A stretch of DNA of 64,000 bases from Conoideocrella luteorostrata (lineage: Eukaryota; Ascomycota; Sordariomycetes; Hypocreales; Clavicipitaceae). The notes beneath the pieces were generated by a model. That model was not told where the DNA came from. It saw only the letters and a list, made by a program, of their open reading frames with translations, and made no database searches. Of this stretch, positions 50,231 through 62,507 are shown piece after piece (position 1 is the first letter of the stretch; every line of letters starts with the position of its first letter). The stretch lies in assembly GCA_032433595.1 (NCBI GenBank), contig JASWJB010000038.1:62001-126000 (forward strand), read 5' to 3'. The position numbers were made by a program, and so were the translations under genes.

Positions 50231-51238
50231 GTTGGATTTTTGTTCGGCGCGAGAGAAGCGAGCAGGCTCAACAGTTTCTTCGGTGAACTTGACGTCTTCT
50301 TTGAAAGAAGACTGGAGGTGAGGCCGGCCTTGAACGGTGTACTCGTCGACACGGATGTCCTCGGTCTGATACTGAGGGCGAGGTGCGTCAACCGTGGTGT
50401 GATAGGCAGGGCGGAAACGTTCACGGTATTCACGCTCAGCGATATCAATGGGAGAAGTGTATGGGGCGGCGTGAGTGTCTACCTCAACTCGAGCGTCGGT
50501 ATACTCAGAGCGTGCTGGTCTGTAAAAAGATTCAAAGTTAGTGGGAGAGGTTTGTGTGTGTTGTAATGTTTGTTGGTTTCTATGTCAACAAAGCTTGGGA
50601 GCCACCAAAGCCCCTGACCTGGGGGGTATGGGGGCGTATATAAGGACCCCTGCCCAAAGGCAACTGCGCGTCCAGTTGGCGGCCCTGGTACTGGGACGGG
50701 GGCTTCTTCCGTGTCACACCGCATTGTACCAGTCACTTTGTGGGCAAAAATTGTGGGATAATGTGACCAGAGCGCGGCGCTTGCAGCCTTCTGCAGGATC
50801 AAAGTGTGCTTCTTCCAGGCTCTGGGAAGTAGGAGTAGGTAGTGGGCCGGAAGTATATGGAGCAATTCAGAGTCGAAAAAGCTAGGCAAGCGATATTCGT
50901 GACCAAAAGAAAGTAACGTACCGAAATTCTTCCTTGACAAATTGCTCCTGCTGGAAACCGGGACGGCGATAACCCTCTTCGGTGATGCGGACCTCTTCGT
51001 GGCTGTAGCGGTTCTCTGCACGCTGGGGGAGGTTGACGTGGGCAGAGTGAGAAGAGTATTGATCTTGCCGTCCGGCTGGCTCCTGTTTATTGGGGAGCTT
51101 GATATCAACCTCTTCGTGGGTTTGAGTAGTGGTTTGCGATTCGCTGTCCCTATACGTCGAAGGGAAGATGCTGAAAGGGACGGGGACGCGAGCTTCAAAG
51201 TCCAGATTGGCGACTTTTGCAAGCGCGAGAGAATCTTC
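50209..51238 (-). CDS. hex1: Upstream hex1 exons for an N-terminally extended form
   Basis: Two spliceable segments lie in phase upstream of the short-form ATG: an exon 50519-50209, beginning after TTTTTACAG, and a preceding exon ending at 50922 before a GTACGT donor. Joined, they read ...QFVKEEFRPARSEYTDARVE and run without a stop through DIAEREYRERF and RAEQKSN into MGYYDEDG. The first exon frame is open back to a TGA at 51239-51241 and contains TTTQTHEEVDIKLPN and HVNLPQRAENRYSHEEV. The extension is Arg/Glu/Tyr-rich and disordered. No ATG exists in this frame, so a further 5' exon must supply the start; I could not place it. A possible acceptor is the AAAAG before position 51211. Alternative transcripts of this gene are known in some relatives, which fits. 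Confidence 0.7.
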
Positions 51239-53525
51239 TCATACAACCTTCCGTAGCAAGATAGCACGAAAGGAAGACAAGAAGGATCCTCTGGCTTCTG
51301 TTCCTGGGAAACAAAAGTCGAAGAGAAAGGGAAGGAAAGAAGAAAAGGACGTTGAGCCTTTTTGAAATCTTCTTCTTCTTCTTTCTTAGGGGGTGAGGAC
51401 TTGTTCTTGTCTGATGTGGTTGGAGATAATTGGAGGGGAAGAAAGCAGGTTGGACCTGCGTGCAGACGCGCGATGGCTTTTGAAGGACGACGGCGGGATT
51501 GGATGAGCTTGGGCCGTTGCATGGACATGCGTGCTGAGCAGGGTGAATCTATGAATCCTCGTGTTTACCCGGACTGGGGTTTGTTTACTCTGGTCCAAAG
51601 CGGGATAGCTGGCTGCATCTCCCCTCCACCTGGAACCAGGCTGTGTGTCCGTCTTTCCGTCTCAGCATCACTTTGATCCAACAACTGTCCGCCTCCGACC
51701 CTTGGTGCTAGGCCCATGGCGATCCGTCGTCAGCTGCATTGAGCACTATTTGCAGCGGAAGTTGCAGCCCAATTTTATTTCTATTTCATCCTCTCCGTAC
51801 CAATGGAATGCGGGAGGCGGGACGGGGCTGGTGCTTGGTGCCGGGTCCAGCCCCCGTTATGATATGGAGCAATGTCTCAGACATCTTTTTGAGTAGAAGC
51901 ACTCGTTGTCTGTTCCAGTACTCCGTACGGAGTTTCGCACTCTTATTACGAAGCATTAAGACACAGAGCCAACGGTAATGCTATTGACGCCTTTGTTATC
52001 TTCTACGGAGTAGGGCGTGGTGGAGTTCGAACTTCCTCCCTCTGGCAAGTCGAAACTATACAGATGCCCAGCATGAACAATCTGCCGACACCACCGAGTG
52101 CAACGGGACGCTGTCTCCGGATTGGACGGCCGTGCATGTGCGTCGTGAGTCCAGCCCGCATGGATATTGGATTGGGTTGGCGTGTTATGCTCTCTTGTCG
52201 CCACAAAATCTGCCTGTTACCACCTCAGGGCACCCCATTAAACAAATGCTGCAATCGTGTGAAACTGCTATTGGACTGATAAGCCCAGCCTGCAAAGCGC
52301 CATACATATGCAAGAACACGAATGCAAGCCGAACGGACTACTCCGTATTATGGACATGTCACTAGTACAATGAGCTCTTGAGGCAAGCTCCAGGACGCTG
52401 GTCTGGTTGGACCATGCTGTGATTAGGTTTACCCGGACGCGTCCCCCTTCGCCAGAGCCCACTTGGGCTACTGACTCTTTATTCACCCCAATGGCGCGTG
52501 GGTCGGTTGCCCAAAAGCCCAACCCATCCATCGTAACTCAGAATTAGGACGGAATTTTCATGCAGTCAGGTCCATCGGCTAGCTCAGGACAAATTCCACG
52601 GTTTGCTAATACTGTCAATTCGTTATCTACGCCATGCAGGTGTGTCGAAGTCCCCAAGATAGAGTTTTGCAATCGACATATCCCGAGCAGATCCTCGTTG
52701 CTGTGGCAACAATGAACCCTTGCCCTGCTCTGTCTATTTGCTTTGTCGCGCTAGTCATCGCGTAGTATCCGGTGATGACCGATCATAAACGCGTTTTCTT
52801 CACAGGGTGTGCGTTCAGCCGCTTCACAATCGCGTTTGAGATGGGAGCGGGTCATTTCAGATGTATTTGCCTCGGTCAAGCTGCGGTGATTGCATTACCG
52901 TGACCCTCCAGCCCGTGACTGGCCTTTTGCACCACGACGAAACAATTGGTGCAACTGGCATATTACCATGTAGTTGGGACTACGGAGTAGCTGAGGAAGA
53001 TATTAAAACGTTATCTGGTTGATGCAACAATATACAATTGACTGAAGATGTATTGCGTCCAGATGTCTATTGTACTGATCATCTCTCGCCCGACATGTTT
53101 GCGGACTAGAATGTACTGAGCAAATTTGCGTGGCAATGACTGCAACGTATTAACAATATATCAAACAATGACAACCCCAAATTGCTCCGCTCGATCGAGC
53201 AAGGTCAAACGAAATTAGGTGTACAAACGGTAGTTAGTTATCACACGTTCTGTACGGAATAATGATAGTCAGCTACTGACTCTGCAGACCAAACCCCCAA
53301 CTTCATCCTTCTGAGCCTAAATGGACGCGCAGTCAGGTGATTCAGCACATGATTAATGGCGTCACTCTAGCTTTTTGACTCAGTCCGGCGTGAGCGGCCC
53401 CGCGATGGGAGGGAGCAGTGTTGCGCCCCACTCAACTTGATGTTCGTCTTGGACTCGAACTCCAAAAGATTTGACATTCTAATTGTGGCTCGAGGGCAAC
53501 AGGTATTTCTTTTATTTTTCTCGCA
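51239..53525. other. Intergenic between divergent hex1 and RQC2
   Basis: The left part (about 51240-51600) is pyrimidine-rich on the minus strand and is probably the hex1 leader, perhaps with its first exon. Dispersed 9-mers occur at 51919, 52004, 52339 and 52981. No further gene supported. Confidence 0.45.
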
Positions 53526-56500
53526 ATGAAGCAACGATTCTCGTCGCTGGATGTCAAAGTGAGTCGCAGCACCGAAACCTTCAATGTCTCTTAGTTTGAC
53601 ATAATTTTACGCCTAGATCATCGCACACGAGCTCCACCAGAGCTTGGTTACACTGCGCTTGGCAAATGTGTATGACCTCTCGTCGAGGATATTGCTCTTC
53701 AAGTTTGCCAAACCAAACAACAAAAAACAATTAGTCATCGATACTGGATTTCGCTGCCATTTGACTGAGTTTGCGCGTACGACAGCCGCCGAGCCATCAG
53801 CATTTGTGGCTCGACTGCGAAAGCTTCTTAAGACCAGACGATTGACCTCCGTGGCTCAGGTTGGTACCGATCGAATTCTCGAGTTCCAATTCAGCGATGG
53901 ACAATATAGGTTATTTCTTGAATTCTTTGCGGTAGGAACATCCTTGCTGCCTGTCTTGTGTGAGTTGCATTCGCTGACATGTATAGAGCGGTAACATTAT
54001 TCTCACCGATGCCGACTTAAACATCCTGAGTTTGTCCAGAAATGTCTCAGAAGGCGAGGGTCAGGAGCCCCAACGAGTCGGTCTGCAATATTCGCTCGAC
54101 AACAGACAAAACTTCCACGGAATCCCACCCCTAACGAAGGAGCGGATGCAGGATGCTTTGAAGGCAGCAGTCGACAAGGCAGCTACTACATCAGCGGCCA
54201 GGAAAATCAAGGAGAAGCCAGGAGGAGATTTGCGAAAGTGTTTAGCAATCTCCATCACAGAGCTTCCACCCGTCCTTGTCGACCATATCCTTCAGTCAAA
54301 TAATTTCGATACGACAGCGAAGCCAGTTGAATTATTAGAAAATGAAGGCCTCATTGACGAACTAGTCAAGCTTTTAGCCGAGGCCAAGTCTACTATCGAG
54401 GATATTACGAGTTCCGAAACATGTACTGGTTACATCTTTGCGAAAACACGAACGAAACAGGGCGGGGACGAGGATATCGATAGTTCTGCGTCGTCTAAGC
54501 GTGAGAGCCTGCTATACGAGGATTTCCATCCTTTTATACCTCACAAGCTTCAAAAGGACCCGACTATCGAGGTATTAAAATTCGATGGATACAACCGAAC
54601 GGTGGACGAGTTTTTCTCATCTCTGGAAGGTCAGAAGCTTGAGACACGGCTAAATGAGAGGGAGGCAACCGCCAAGAGAAAATTAGATGCAGCTAAAGCG
54701 GACCAAAACAAGAGGTTAGAAGGCTTACAAGAAGCCCAGACTCTCAACATGCGCAAAGCTGCTGCAATCGAGACCAATGTGGAATGGGTACAGGAAGCGA
54801 TGGATGCCGTCAACGGTCTTCTCGTACAGGGAATGGATTGGGTGGACATTGGAAAGCTTGTCGAGCGTGAAAAGAAGAAAAACAACCCGGTCGCCAGTAT
54901 TATTGCCCTTCCTCTTAACCTGGCAGAGAATCTCATAACACTGAATCTTATGGAAGAAGATTTTGAGCAAGAGGAGGAAGCCGATCCATTTGAGACAGAC
55001 GAGAGCGACTTAGAGAATGAAGAGACCAAAATCAGTGCCGGCTCAACCAAAACAAAGCAGCCTGCCAAAGGGTTACTAATTGACATCAACTTAACCCTAA
55101 GTCCATGGAGCAATGCAAGAGAGTACTATGATCAAAGGCGCACAGCAGTGGTCAAAGAAGAAAAGACTCAGCAGCAAGCAGCTCGCGCGCTTAAGAGCGC
55201 TGAGCAAAAGATTACAGAAGATCTGAAAAAGGGGCTCAAACAGGAAAAGGCTCTTTTACAACCCATAAGAAAGCAACTTTGGTTTGAAAAATTCCTGTGG
55301 TTCATTTCGTCCGACGGCTACCTCGTGTTGGGGGGGAAAGACGCCCAACAAAACGAGATTATCTACAAGAAGCACTTGCGAAAGGGCGATGTGTATTGCC
55401 ATGCTGACTTGAGGGGGGCGCCAAGCGTGGTTATCAAGAACAACGCCAATACTCCGGATGCACCAATTCCCCCTGCAACCTTGGCACAGGCTGGCAACCT
55501 CTCGGTGTGTGCCTCGGAGGCATGGGACCAAAAAGCTGGAATGGGAGCCTGGTGGGTAAACGCAGATCAAGTATCCAAGTTAGCTCCTGCCGGTGCCGAT
55601 TTTATGCCCACCGGCAGCTTCATGGTGCGCGGCAAGAAGAATTTCCTACCTCCAGCCCAACTACTCCTTGGCCTTGGCATCATGTTCAGAATCAGCGAGG
55701 GGAGCAAGGCGAGGCATATCAAGCATAGAATACATGACGTCGATTCCGCCTTGGGATCTGAACCAGACTCGACACCGGGGAATGACATGCAAAGTATTGC
55801 GTCGGTTGTAGATGCCACTAGCGATGCTGAGGGCAAAGATCAAGACGATGAGAGTACCGGTGACAGCGACGATGAGGAAAATATCAAAGATGACGCTCGT
55901 GACAACCCACTTCAAGGACCAAGCAGCCACGCTCTAGACGATGTCGACGAAGTCATCGACGCAGCACAGTCCCTCAATGTCCAAGAGCAGTCATCATCAG
56001 AAAGTGAAAATGAAAAGGAAGATAATGACGACGACCAGTCCGACCAAGACGAATCCGAACTTGCCACGCAAGCATCCGAAGCACTCACCAAAACATCATC
56101 TGCATCTGCATCCATAACTCCCAAAAAGGCACCTCCCAAGCGCGGCCAAAAGGGCAAAGCCAAAAAGATTGCCGCCAAATACAAACACCAAGACGAAGAA
56201 GACCGTGTCGCGGCCGAGGCTCTCATTGGCGCAACAACCGGTCAAAAACGTATCGAGGCTGAAGCCAAAGCCAAAATCGACAAACAGGCCGAACTAGAAG
56301 CCGCAAAAGAGCGTCGCCGGGCCCAACATCAACGTCAGCAAAAGGAGATTGCTGAGCACGAAGAGATCCGTCGCGTCATGATGGATGAAGGTGTGGAGAT
56401 TCTTGAACCGGATGAGGCTGAACAGATTACTGCTCTAGATGCACTTATTGGTACGCCCTTGGTTGGTGATGAGATTCTAGAAGCCATCCCTGTTTGTGCC

Positions 56501-56839
56501 CCGTGGAATGCATTAGGTAAGTTCAAGTACAAGGCCAAGATGCAGCCTGGGACTGTCAAGAGAGGTAAGGCTGTGAAGGAGGTGGTAGAGAGGTGGAAAG
56601 CGGCGTCGGCGAAGAAGGGAGCTGTAGATGAGGCCTCAAGGGATTCGGAGAGGATGTGGCCTAGGGAAACGGAGTTGATTAAGGCGATGAAGGTGGAGGA
56701 GATTGTGAATTGTGTGCCGGCTGGCAGGGTGAGAGTTATGATGAGTGGAGGTGGGGGAGCTAGAGGCGGAGGAGGCGGCGGGAAAGGAAAAGGGGGTGCT
56801 CAAAAGAGTGGAGGGAAGGGCGGAAAGGGGAAGAAGTGA
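53526..56839 (+). CDS. RQC2: Ribosome quality control factor RQC2 (NEMF/Tae2, NFACT family)
   Basis: Binds stalled 60S subunits with peptidyl-tRNA, helps recruit the ligase Ltn1 and directs CAT-tail addition. Three exons, 53526-53558, 53617-53931 and 53987-56839, give 1066 residues, near yeast Rqc2. The tiny first exon encodes MKQRFSSLDVK, and splicing restores the family start continuing IIAHELHQSLVTLRLANVYD. NFACT-N spans about residues 1-170 (KKQLVIDTGFRCHLTEFART). A long charged coiled coil covers about 320-560. The NFACT-R signature is DVYCHADLRGAPS near 584-596, followed by VCASEAWDQKAGMGAWWV. Then come acidic low-complexity segments, the NFACT-C block (TALDALIGTPLVGDEILEAI...CAPWNAL) and a Gly/Lys-rich tail. 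It converges with the annexin-like gene 260 bases away. Confidence 0.95.
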
Positions 56840-57099
56840 TATATAAAATAACTGCATTGCATATACATAGAGGGTGTATCAACATTAACACGTGGCGTAT
56901 TTTGAACGTGTTGTCCCAAAAGGAAACCCCCAGACAAGATCGTCCTTAAAAAGCCAAAAAGCCTATACATGTATATATATCTAACTAGTCCTGGGTCCTG
57001 GCTCGTGACATCCTTACCACATCCTCAAAACTCCCCCTTCAACGGGTCGTCATAATTCGTCTCATAATAAAACAAAGTACAAGGCAACAAAATCACTTC

Positions 57100-59706
57100 T
57101 CAGCGCATAACCTGCACCCTCTCCACTCTCCGCACATCATCCGGCATCCTCGCAATACACAACTCCCTACAGAACTGGCCCCATTGACCACTTGTGCCGT
57201 CTCTCACAGCCTCCGAGAGATCGACCACGTAGCGCTCCGTATAAGCCTTCTTCACGGCCTGCATGTGGGCTGGGTCCCAGTGGAAGCGGACAAGTCGCGA
57301 AATGAGCAACTCTCGTCGAAGCCCGTCCTTACGAGACGCCGTGAGGGCGTGGTTTAGAAGAAGCGCATCGCGAACAGGCCTGTTGATAACGCCATTGAGG
57401 ATATGGGCGAGTAATTCTCCCTATATAACACAATTGAAGCTTCGATCAGAATTCACGTTTCTAATGCGAGTCATAGATGGTGGGGAAAGGGGGGGCACAC
57501 GAAATCAATCAAAAACACGTACCACCAGGTTGCCGCTCTTCTTGAGGGCCTCCCTCGCGAAATTCGCCCTATAATGATGCTCGTACTCCTGCAGCACAGC
57601 TCTCAAATGGGACTCACTCCTCTTCACGACAATGCCAATCATGGCGCTTTCTCCACCCTTTTCAGCCTTGACCGATTTGCGCAAATCACTGACATCCTGG
57701 TCGACGAGCTGGTAGTCAAGGGGTATTCTACGACCGTAGGGATCAATGTCGTCCATTCTTCGCTCATCCAGGACCATGAGCACGGCCTTTTTGAACTTGT
57801 CTTCTTTGAGTTCCATCTTCATGCACTTTGTTAGACTGTTGTCGTACTTTTTATCTGTGAAGGAGTCCTTGATGTGTCGGATCTCTTCGTTAGTGCGACC
57901 CATGAGCGACTCAATGAGCAGTTCGCGACGGGTCTTGTCACCTTGGTACCAGAAGTTGGCCCAGTACGCTTCGCTTTCCCACTTGCCGAGGGCAACGGAG
58001 TAGCATGCCTTCATCAGGTTGGGGTCTTCGTCCTTGAGCCTAGCGCGAATGTGTTTGGCAATGTTGACGCCCTTGCGGTCCGATCCCGTCTTGACGATGC
58101 GCTTGTAATCGGCGCGGAGTTGCATGACTTGTTCATGTGTGAGGGAGGGGAGAATCTCAACGAGGGGTCGCGTGTCTGGTGTCCTGTCGCCTTTTAGGGC
58201 CGCAGCTAGTCGTGAGGCAATGTCCTCGGGGTCGTGGAACCGAGCTCGACGGCCGCGTTTCTTGCCGTCACCTTCGACATCGGACCCCAGCGGTGAAAGA
58301 GCTTCGATCACTTTGGCGTCGTTGTCTGAGTACTTGGAAGCAATGAGAAGCGGTGACGGCATTGGTGAGCAGTCCTGATACGTCCCTTTGTACGATTCTA
58401 GCAAAGGAGACGGCGGGGCCGCAGACAGGGACATGCTGGATGACAGCCCGGTGCCGACAGTCAAGCTGGACATGCGAGCCGTTGGCGGCTGAGGTGACCT
58501 ATCACGAGTACCGCCTCGACGGTCCCGTGAACGATCTCTTTCCTTCCGATCCGACTCTGGCGCAAGCATCGACGGCCCTGGGGACTTGTCTCTCCGGCGG
58601 TCGCGCGATCGGTCTCCATCGCGATTGCCGGGATCAACCGTCAACACGTTGGCCGCAGAGCTACGAGGCTCATCTCGGTAAGAGGTGTCGCGGCGAGACC
58701 TTCTCGGATCATACGAATCTTCTGGCGGGCTGGCGGGTTTGCGTCGGCGGTCATCGTCGACGTCGTTATCCCAGTCATATCTTGAAGATCGTTTCTCGCT
58801 CACCTGAGAGCCGGAAATGTAGCTACCGTACGTGGGAGGCGACTCTCGTCTCTGAGAGCGAGAGGGTCCAGGTGGCTTGCCGTAGGCGAGAGCATCTTCG
58901 TCCCGTTCACGTTTAGACCAACTGTCGCGCTCATAGCCGCCACCTTTTCTATCTGTGTCTCGCTTCGAGTACTTGTCATCGCGATTTCCATGGGTGTCAT
59001 GATCCTTGTAAGGGCGACTGTACTTTTGGGGCAGAAATTTAAGCCTGTCATCGGACAACTCTTCTCGGGAATCACGGGAATGCTTGTCCCTCGGTGGGGG
59101 GGAGGCATTGCGAATTCGAGCATCGCCGTCCTCTTTGCCATACTTGTCACGCGGCCGTTCTGGCCAACGACTGCGCGGGTCATTATCGTAGTCGTCGTCT
59201 GAGCGATTCCTCATGTCGTGCTTGGAGTCCCTCGGGTCCGCAAAGCGAGCTCGTCGCTCCTTGTCGCCGTCCCTCCTCGAACGGTCATCGTCAGGAAATG
59301 CTCCGGGAAGCTGGCTTAAACTCTCTCTCTCCCTCGTATCACGAGAGTCACGGAAAGATGAGTCTCTTGGCGGCGAAGCAGTTCGGTACATTGGCTGCGT
59401 CGCGTCATAACTGTAAAGAGACTGAGCGCCAGGAAGCATAGCATCCATGCTACCTTCTCCTGGATAGGGCAGACCGCTGCCACCGCCGCCGCCGCCGCCG
59501 CCGCCGTGGGAAGACTCACGGTAATGTTGTTGCTGTCCTCTGGATCCGTAACGATCATCTAGGTCATCCTCTGGGTAGACATAGCTTGGCTCGCGCACAT
59601 CAGCGAACTCGGCAACACTTGAGCGCTCAGGTTCGTCCTTGCGTCGGTCACGCGACCTCGACCTCGACCGATCGCGTCGGCGGCTGTCGGCCACGGCGAG
59701 AGACAT
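57100..59706 (-). CDS. Annexin-like protein with long Arg/Asp/Ser-rich N-terminal extension
   Basis: Two exons, 59706-57523 and 57420-57100, joined by a 102-base intron (GTACGT donor, TATATAG acceptor), give 834 residues. Residues 1-480 are disordered and packed with Arg, Asp, Ser and Lys (RRRDRSRSRSRDRRKDEPER at the start; RSRDRRRDKSPGPS later), with nine consecutive Gly near residue 70. From about 485 the helical C-terminal half has annexin-type repeats: DPEDIASRLAAALKG, LVEILPSLTHEQVMQLRADY, HIRARLKDEDPNLMKACYSV, then LLIESLMGRTNEEIRHIKDS and a last repeat in exon 2 (ALTASRKDGLRRELLISRLV). Annexins bind acidic phospholipids with calcium, but typical GxGT-D/E calcium loops are degenerate here (GSDRKG, GRTNEE), so calcium-independent behaviour is possible. 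Assignment is by repeat pattern; the N terminus resembles RNA-binding factors. Confidence 0.8.
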
Positions 59707-60380
59707 GGGGGAGCAGGGAAATTCAATTGAGCTCAGTGGTTGCCTTTTTGAGGGGCTTTTGCCTCCCTCGGTGTTGATGCGTCGGCGTCGGCGTCGTCGT
59801 CGTGCTGGGGGTTATTCCAATAGCCCGAAATCACGCGAGGATTCAAATTAAAACAAATTGGCCAGCCAACACGGCTTTTCGAAGGACTGGAAGAGGGCTC
59901 TAGAGATTAGGAAACAGAAGACGAGCCCAGCGGCGGAAGAGATTCAACATCTGAAAGCTGACTGTAAGTGCTAACCAAGCCTTGCTGGGAGTCACAGACC
60001 CGGCATTATGGCTGCCCCTCCCGTCGGACAGTTAGCTAAGTGGCCAACCATGACGTCCATCCATCCGCCCACTTGTCAACTGCCAGCAGTTCCAGAGCAC
60101 TGTAGAGACGCCGCCGCCCCCCCGCATCGGCTGCAGCAGCCCAACCGGCGCGGCATAAAGCGCGCAGGCGGGGGTTGGCAGGGTTTCAAGTGGCTGGGAG
60201 CTCGATGGTAGCTTCATGGCCATGTCCAGACACAATTGCCCCAGCCACCTGGCTGCACCGGCGCTAAGCCAGGGGTTGTGTGCCTCGGGCCAATGGTGAG
60301 ATAGTCAGCTCTTGATGTTCGGACAGAGAGGCTAAGCTCTGGACTCCAAGACCCCAAATGCCTCTAAGCGGCCATTCATA

Positions 60381-60413
60381 GTCCACCGTCGCCCACCGTC
60401 GCCCACCGTCGCC
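60381..60413. repeat. Short tandem repeat, 10-base unit
   Basis: About three copies of the unit GCCCACCGTC in direct succession, the first starting imperfectly as GTCCACCGTC. GC-rich and not in any coding frame. Confidence 0.85.
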
Positions 60414-60451
60414 CGCTAACATCCGCTGTCATCTACTATTACGCTCAAGTA

Positions 60452-60474
60452 TACGGAGTACTCCGTACTCCGTA
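60452..60474. repeat. Three overlapping copies of the dispersed 9-mer
   Basis: TACGGAGTA at 60452-60460 overlaps TACTCCGTA at 60459-60467, which in turn overlaps another TACTCCGTA at 60466-60474, each sharing a TA. This is the densest such cluster in the window. Confidence 0.9.
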
Positions 60475-61280
60475 CGGACTACGGGAGTAGTTAGTACACA
60501 GGCTTCCAATGGGCTTCCCATGAGCCGCCATCGCTTGCGCCCAAGTGCAGCTAAATTATCTGTGCGATTTCAAAATTCCTCATGGCACTTTTGATACGTC
60601 AACGAGCCTTTTTCTTGCTGCATAATTTTGCACATATTCTCGAATATGCTTCCCTGGCAGTTGGTCAGACATTGTGGCCTGGCCTGGACCAGCTTGCCAC
60701 AAAATCCTTTGTGTCCACGGGGGGCGTCTCTTGCCGGTCCAGTCACCCAACATTGAAGGGGGGAAAAGAAAAGAAAGGAAAATCACGGTGATTTATACTC
60801 CGTACCTAGTGCAAGAATGTACAATACTACTACTGTACGAAGCGCGGAGCTCTGATTCAAGTATGCATGCAACCCAGGCATTGGCTGCTTCGTTCTGTAC
60901 TGTTGCAACTCCGTAGCTGCAAGACCTGGGCCAAGCCTCACGCGCCGTCCGACGCATGGGAGGGAGCATTGACTTGAAGATTTGTTTATCTGTTATGCTC
61001 GAACTCAACTGGTGTCGCCTCGTTCATTTGCCAAGAGCGAAATACGGATGTTGCGCCGTCTGCTGTATCACCTACCTGTCGACTCGCGTGACTGGTTCTC
61101 GAAAACTTTTCTTCCGGTTGCACTGCGCATACAATACGGATGTACGGGGTGCTCCATGCATACGCTCCTCCTCATGTCAATTCTATTTATTGCCATTAAC
61201 GCTTGGACCGAATGAATATACTCTGCACGCACGGAGTACCGGGAAGTGCTTCTTCATCCCGCGAGTTTATGTACATTTTC

Positions 61281-62507
61281 TTACCCAGCCTCCTCCACCT
61301 GACCTGGTGCTCGCTTACCCCTTTGAAAGACATACAATGCTTCGTCTTTCCCAGCAAAGCTGGGCAACGGAATCTGCACCACCTTTGTCCATTTCTTTCT
61401 TTCTTTTTCCATGTATTGGTCCATGGTCATGCTTCTGAACCCGGTATACCCGTTGCCGTTTTGTGTTCCCACCACAGCAATGGTGTCTCCTTGAAACGCG
61501 TCTAACAAGGTCCTCGTGAAGCCGCCTTCTATCCCGCCGCCAATCCCACCTCCCACGACAGGGTATACTAATAGCAATACCATGTCTCTGCCCCTTTCGT
61601 TCTTTTGCAGCCACGTCGCTCCATCCGTTACGACCGTATCGCCTACCCAATTGACCCTCCATTCGCTCTGCATATTGTCCACAGCGTGAACCGTGAGCCC
61701 ATAACCGCGGAGCATAAAGGCCCAATAACCGTTGCCTGAGCCGATGTCTGCCACGGCCCGACCATCTGCCAGAATGCGAAGGACTTCCAAAGCCTCGTGT
61801 GATGGTGTCGCGCACCCAAAGTGATGCATAAAGATGGGCAGGATATGGTGACTTGTCGTCGTTCTTTCTGAGGACTCGCATGGACCACACCACTCCAGGT
61901 TACGACATGACCAGGCCCAAAAGTCGAAGTAGGGATTTTGTCTGGGGAGTAATTTGCGCTTTGGAATCGTCAATTCAGACGACAAGGCTGGATGAATGAC
62001 CCTCTTGCTGACGAGATGATTTGCTGTTTCTGCTCGGATTGAGCCCTTTTTTGCATTTGTGCCAAAATTCTTGAGTGCCGACGCCGTAGCAGTGGTCGGA
62101 CTAAAGATGGAGATGTATGCCTCGATGTCTGGCTGGGCCGGAGCCTCCCGCTAGTTATTCAATCTCTTAGTTTGTGCCATTGTCCCTTTGCGGCTCGGGC
62201 TTGCTGGTGTTCGCTCGTGACAACTTACAGGCAAATCGTCCTCGGCGCGATACCATGTGTGCAAGCCATTGACCCCGCCTAGACTCACTACTCGCTGGAC
62301 TTCTGCAAGTTTTACCGCCGTCATGGCATGGTATGTATAGGTATCGCGCTCTGGCAACCCGAAGAGCACGCGACCTGCTTCGTAGAGATCATCTTTGGCT
62401 AACAAGGCCTGAACCTGTTTCAACCTCTCTTGATCTTGGATGATATCTTCTGGGTGAAATGAAGAGCTTCCTACGCACCGCGCTGGGGCTTTTGATGGAC
62501 GTGACAT
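61281..62507 (-). CDS. Putative SAM-dependent methyltransferase, conserved fungal protein
   Basis: Two exons, 62507-62229 and 62150-61281, joined by a 78-base intron (GTAAGT donor, ACTAG acceptor), give 382 residues; phase 0 is kept, joining ...AEDDLP to REAPAQPDIEAYISIF. The N-terminal 90 residues are helical (DLYEAGRVLFGLPERDTYTY). The C-terminal half has a recognisable Rossmann motif I, VADIGSGNGYWAFML, near residues 226-240, followed by the acidic residue of the second strand in VHAVDN, as in class I methyltransferases. A Gly-rich loop (VVGGGIGGGIEGG) replaces the usual motif near the fourth strand. NPYFDFWAWSCRNLEWCG, with conserved-looking Trp and Cys residues, precedes the fold. The substrate is unknown. 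A copy of the dispersed 9-mer lies 37 bases upstream of the ATG. Confidence 0.75.

Larger units (their letters stand above)
59707..61280. other. Intergenic with a dense cluster of short repeats
   Basis: Left side is the promoter of the annexin-like gene and includes GTCGGCGTC-type trinucleotide repeats near 59778-59801. A 10-base unit GCCCACCGTC is repeated near 60381-60413. Overlapping dispersed 9-mers sit at 60452-60474, with another at 60796 and near copies at 60906 and 61231. No gene recognised. Confidence 0.45.

Noticed and set aside
50479..51528. 349-codon minus-strand frame overlapping hex1 upstream exons
   Set aside because: It is out of phase with the well-supported hex1 exons and reads through two of their introns.
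53446..53464. GTTCGAGTCC-like T arm on the minus strand
   Set aside because: The match is a local palindrome only; no other tRNA elements are present.
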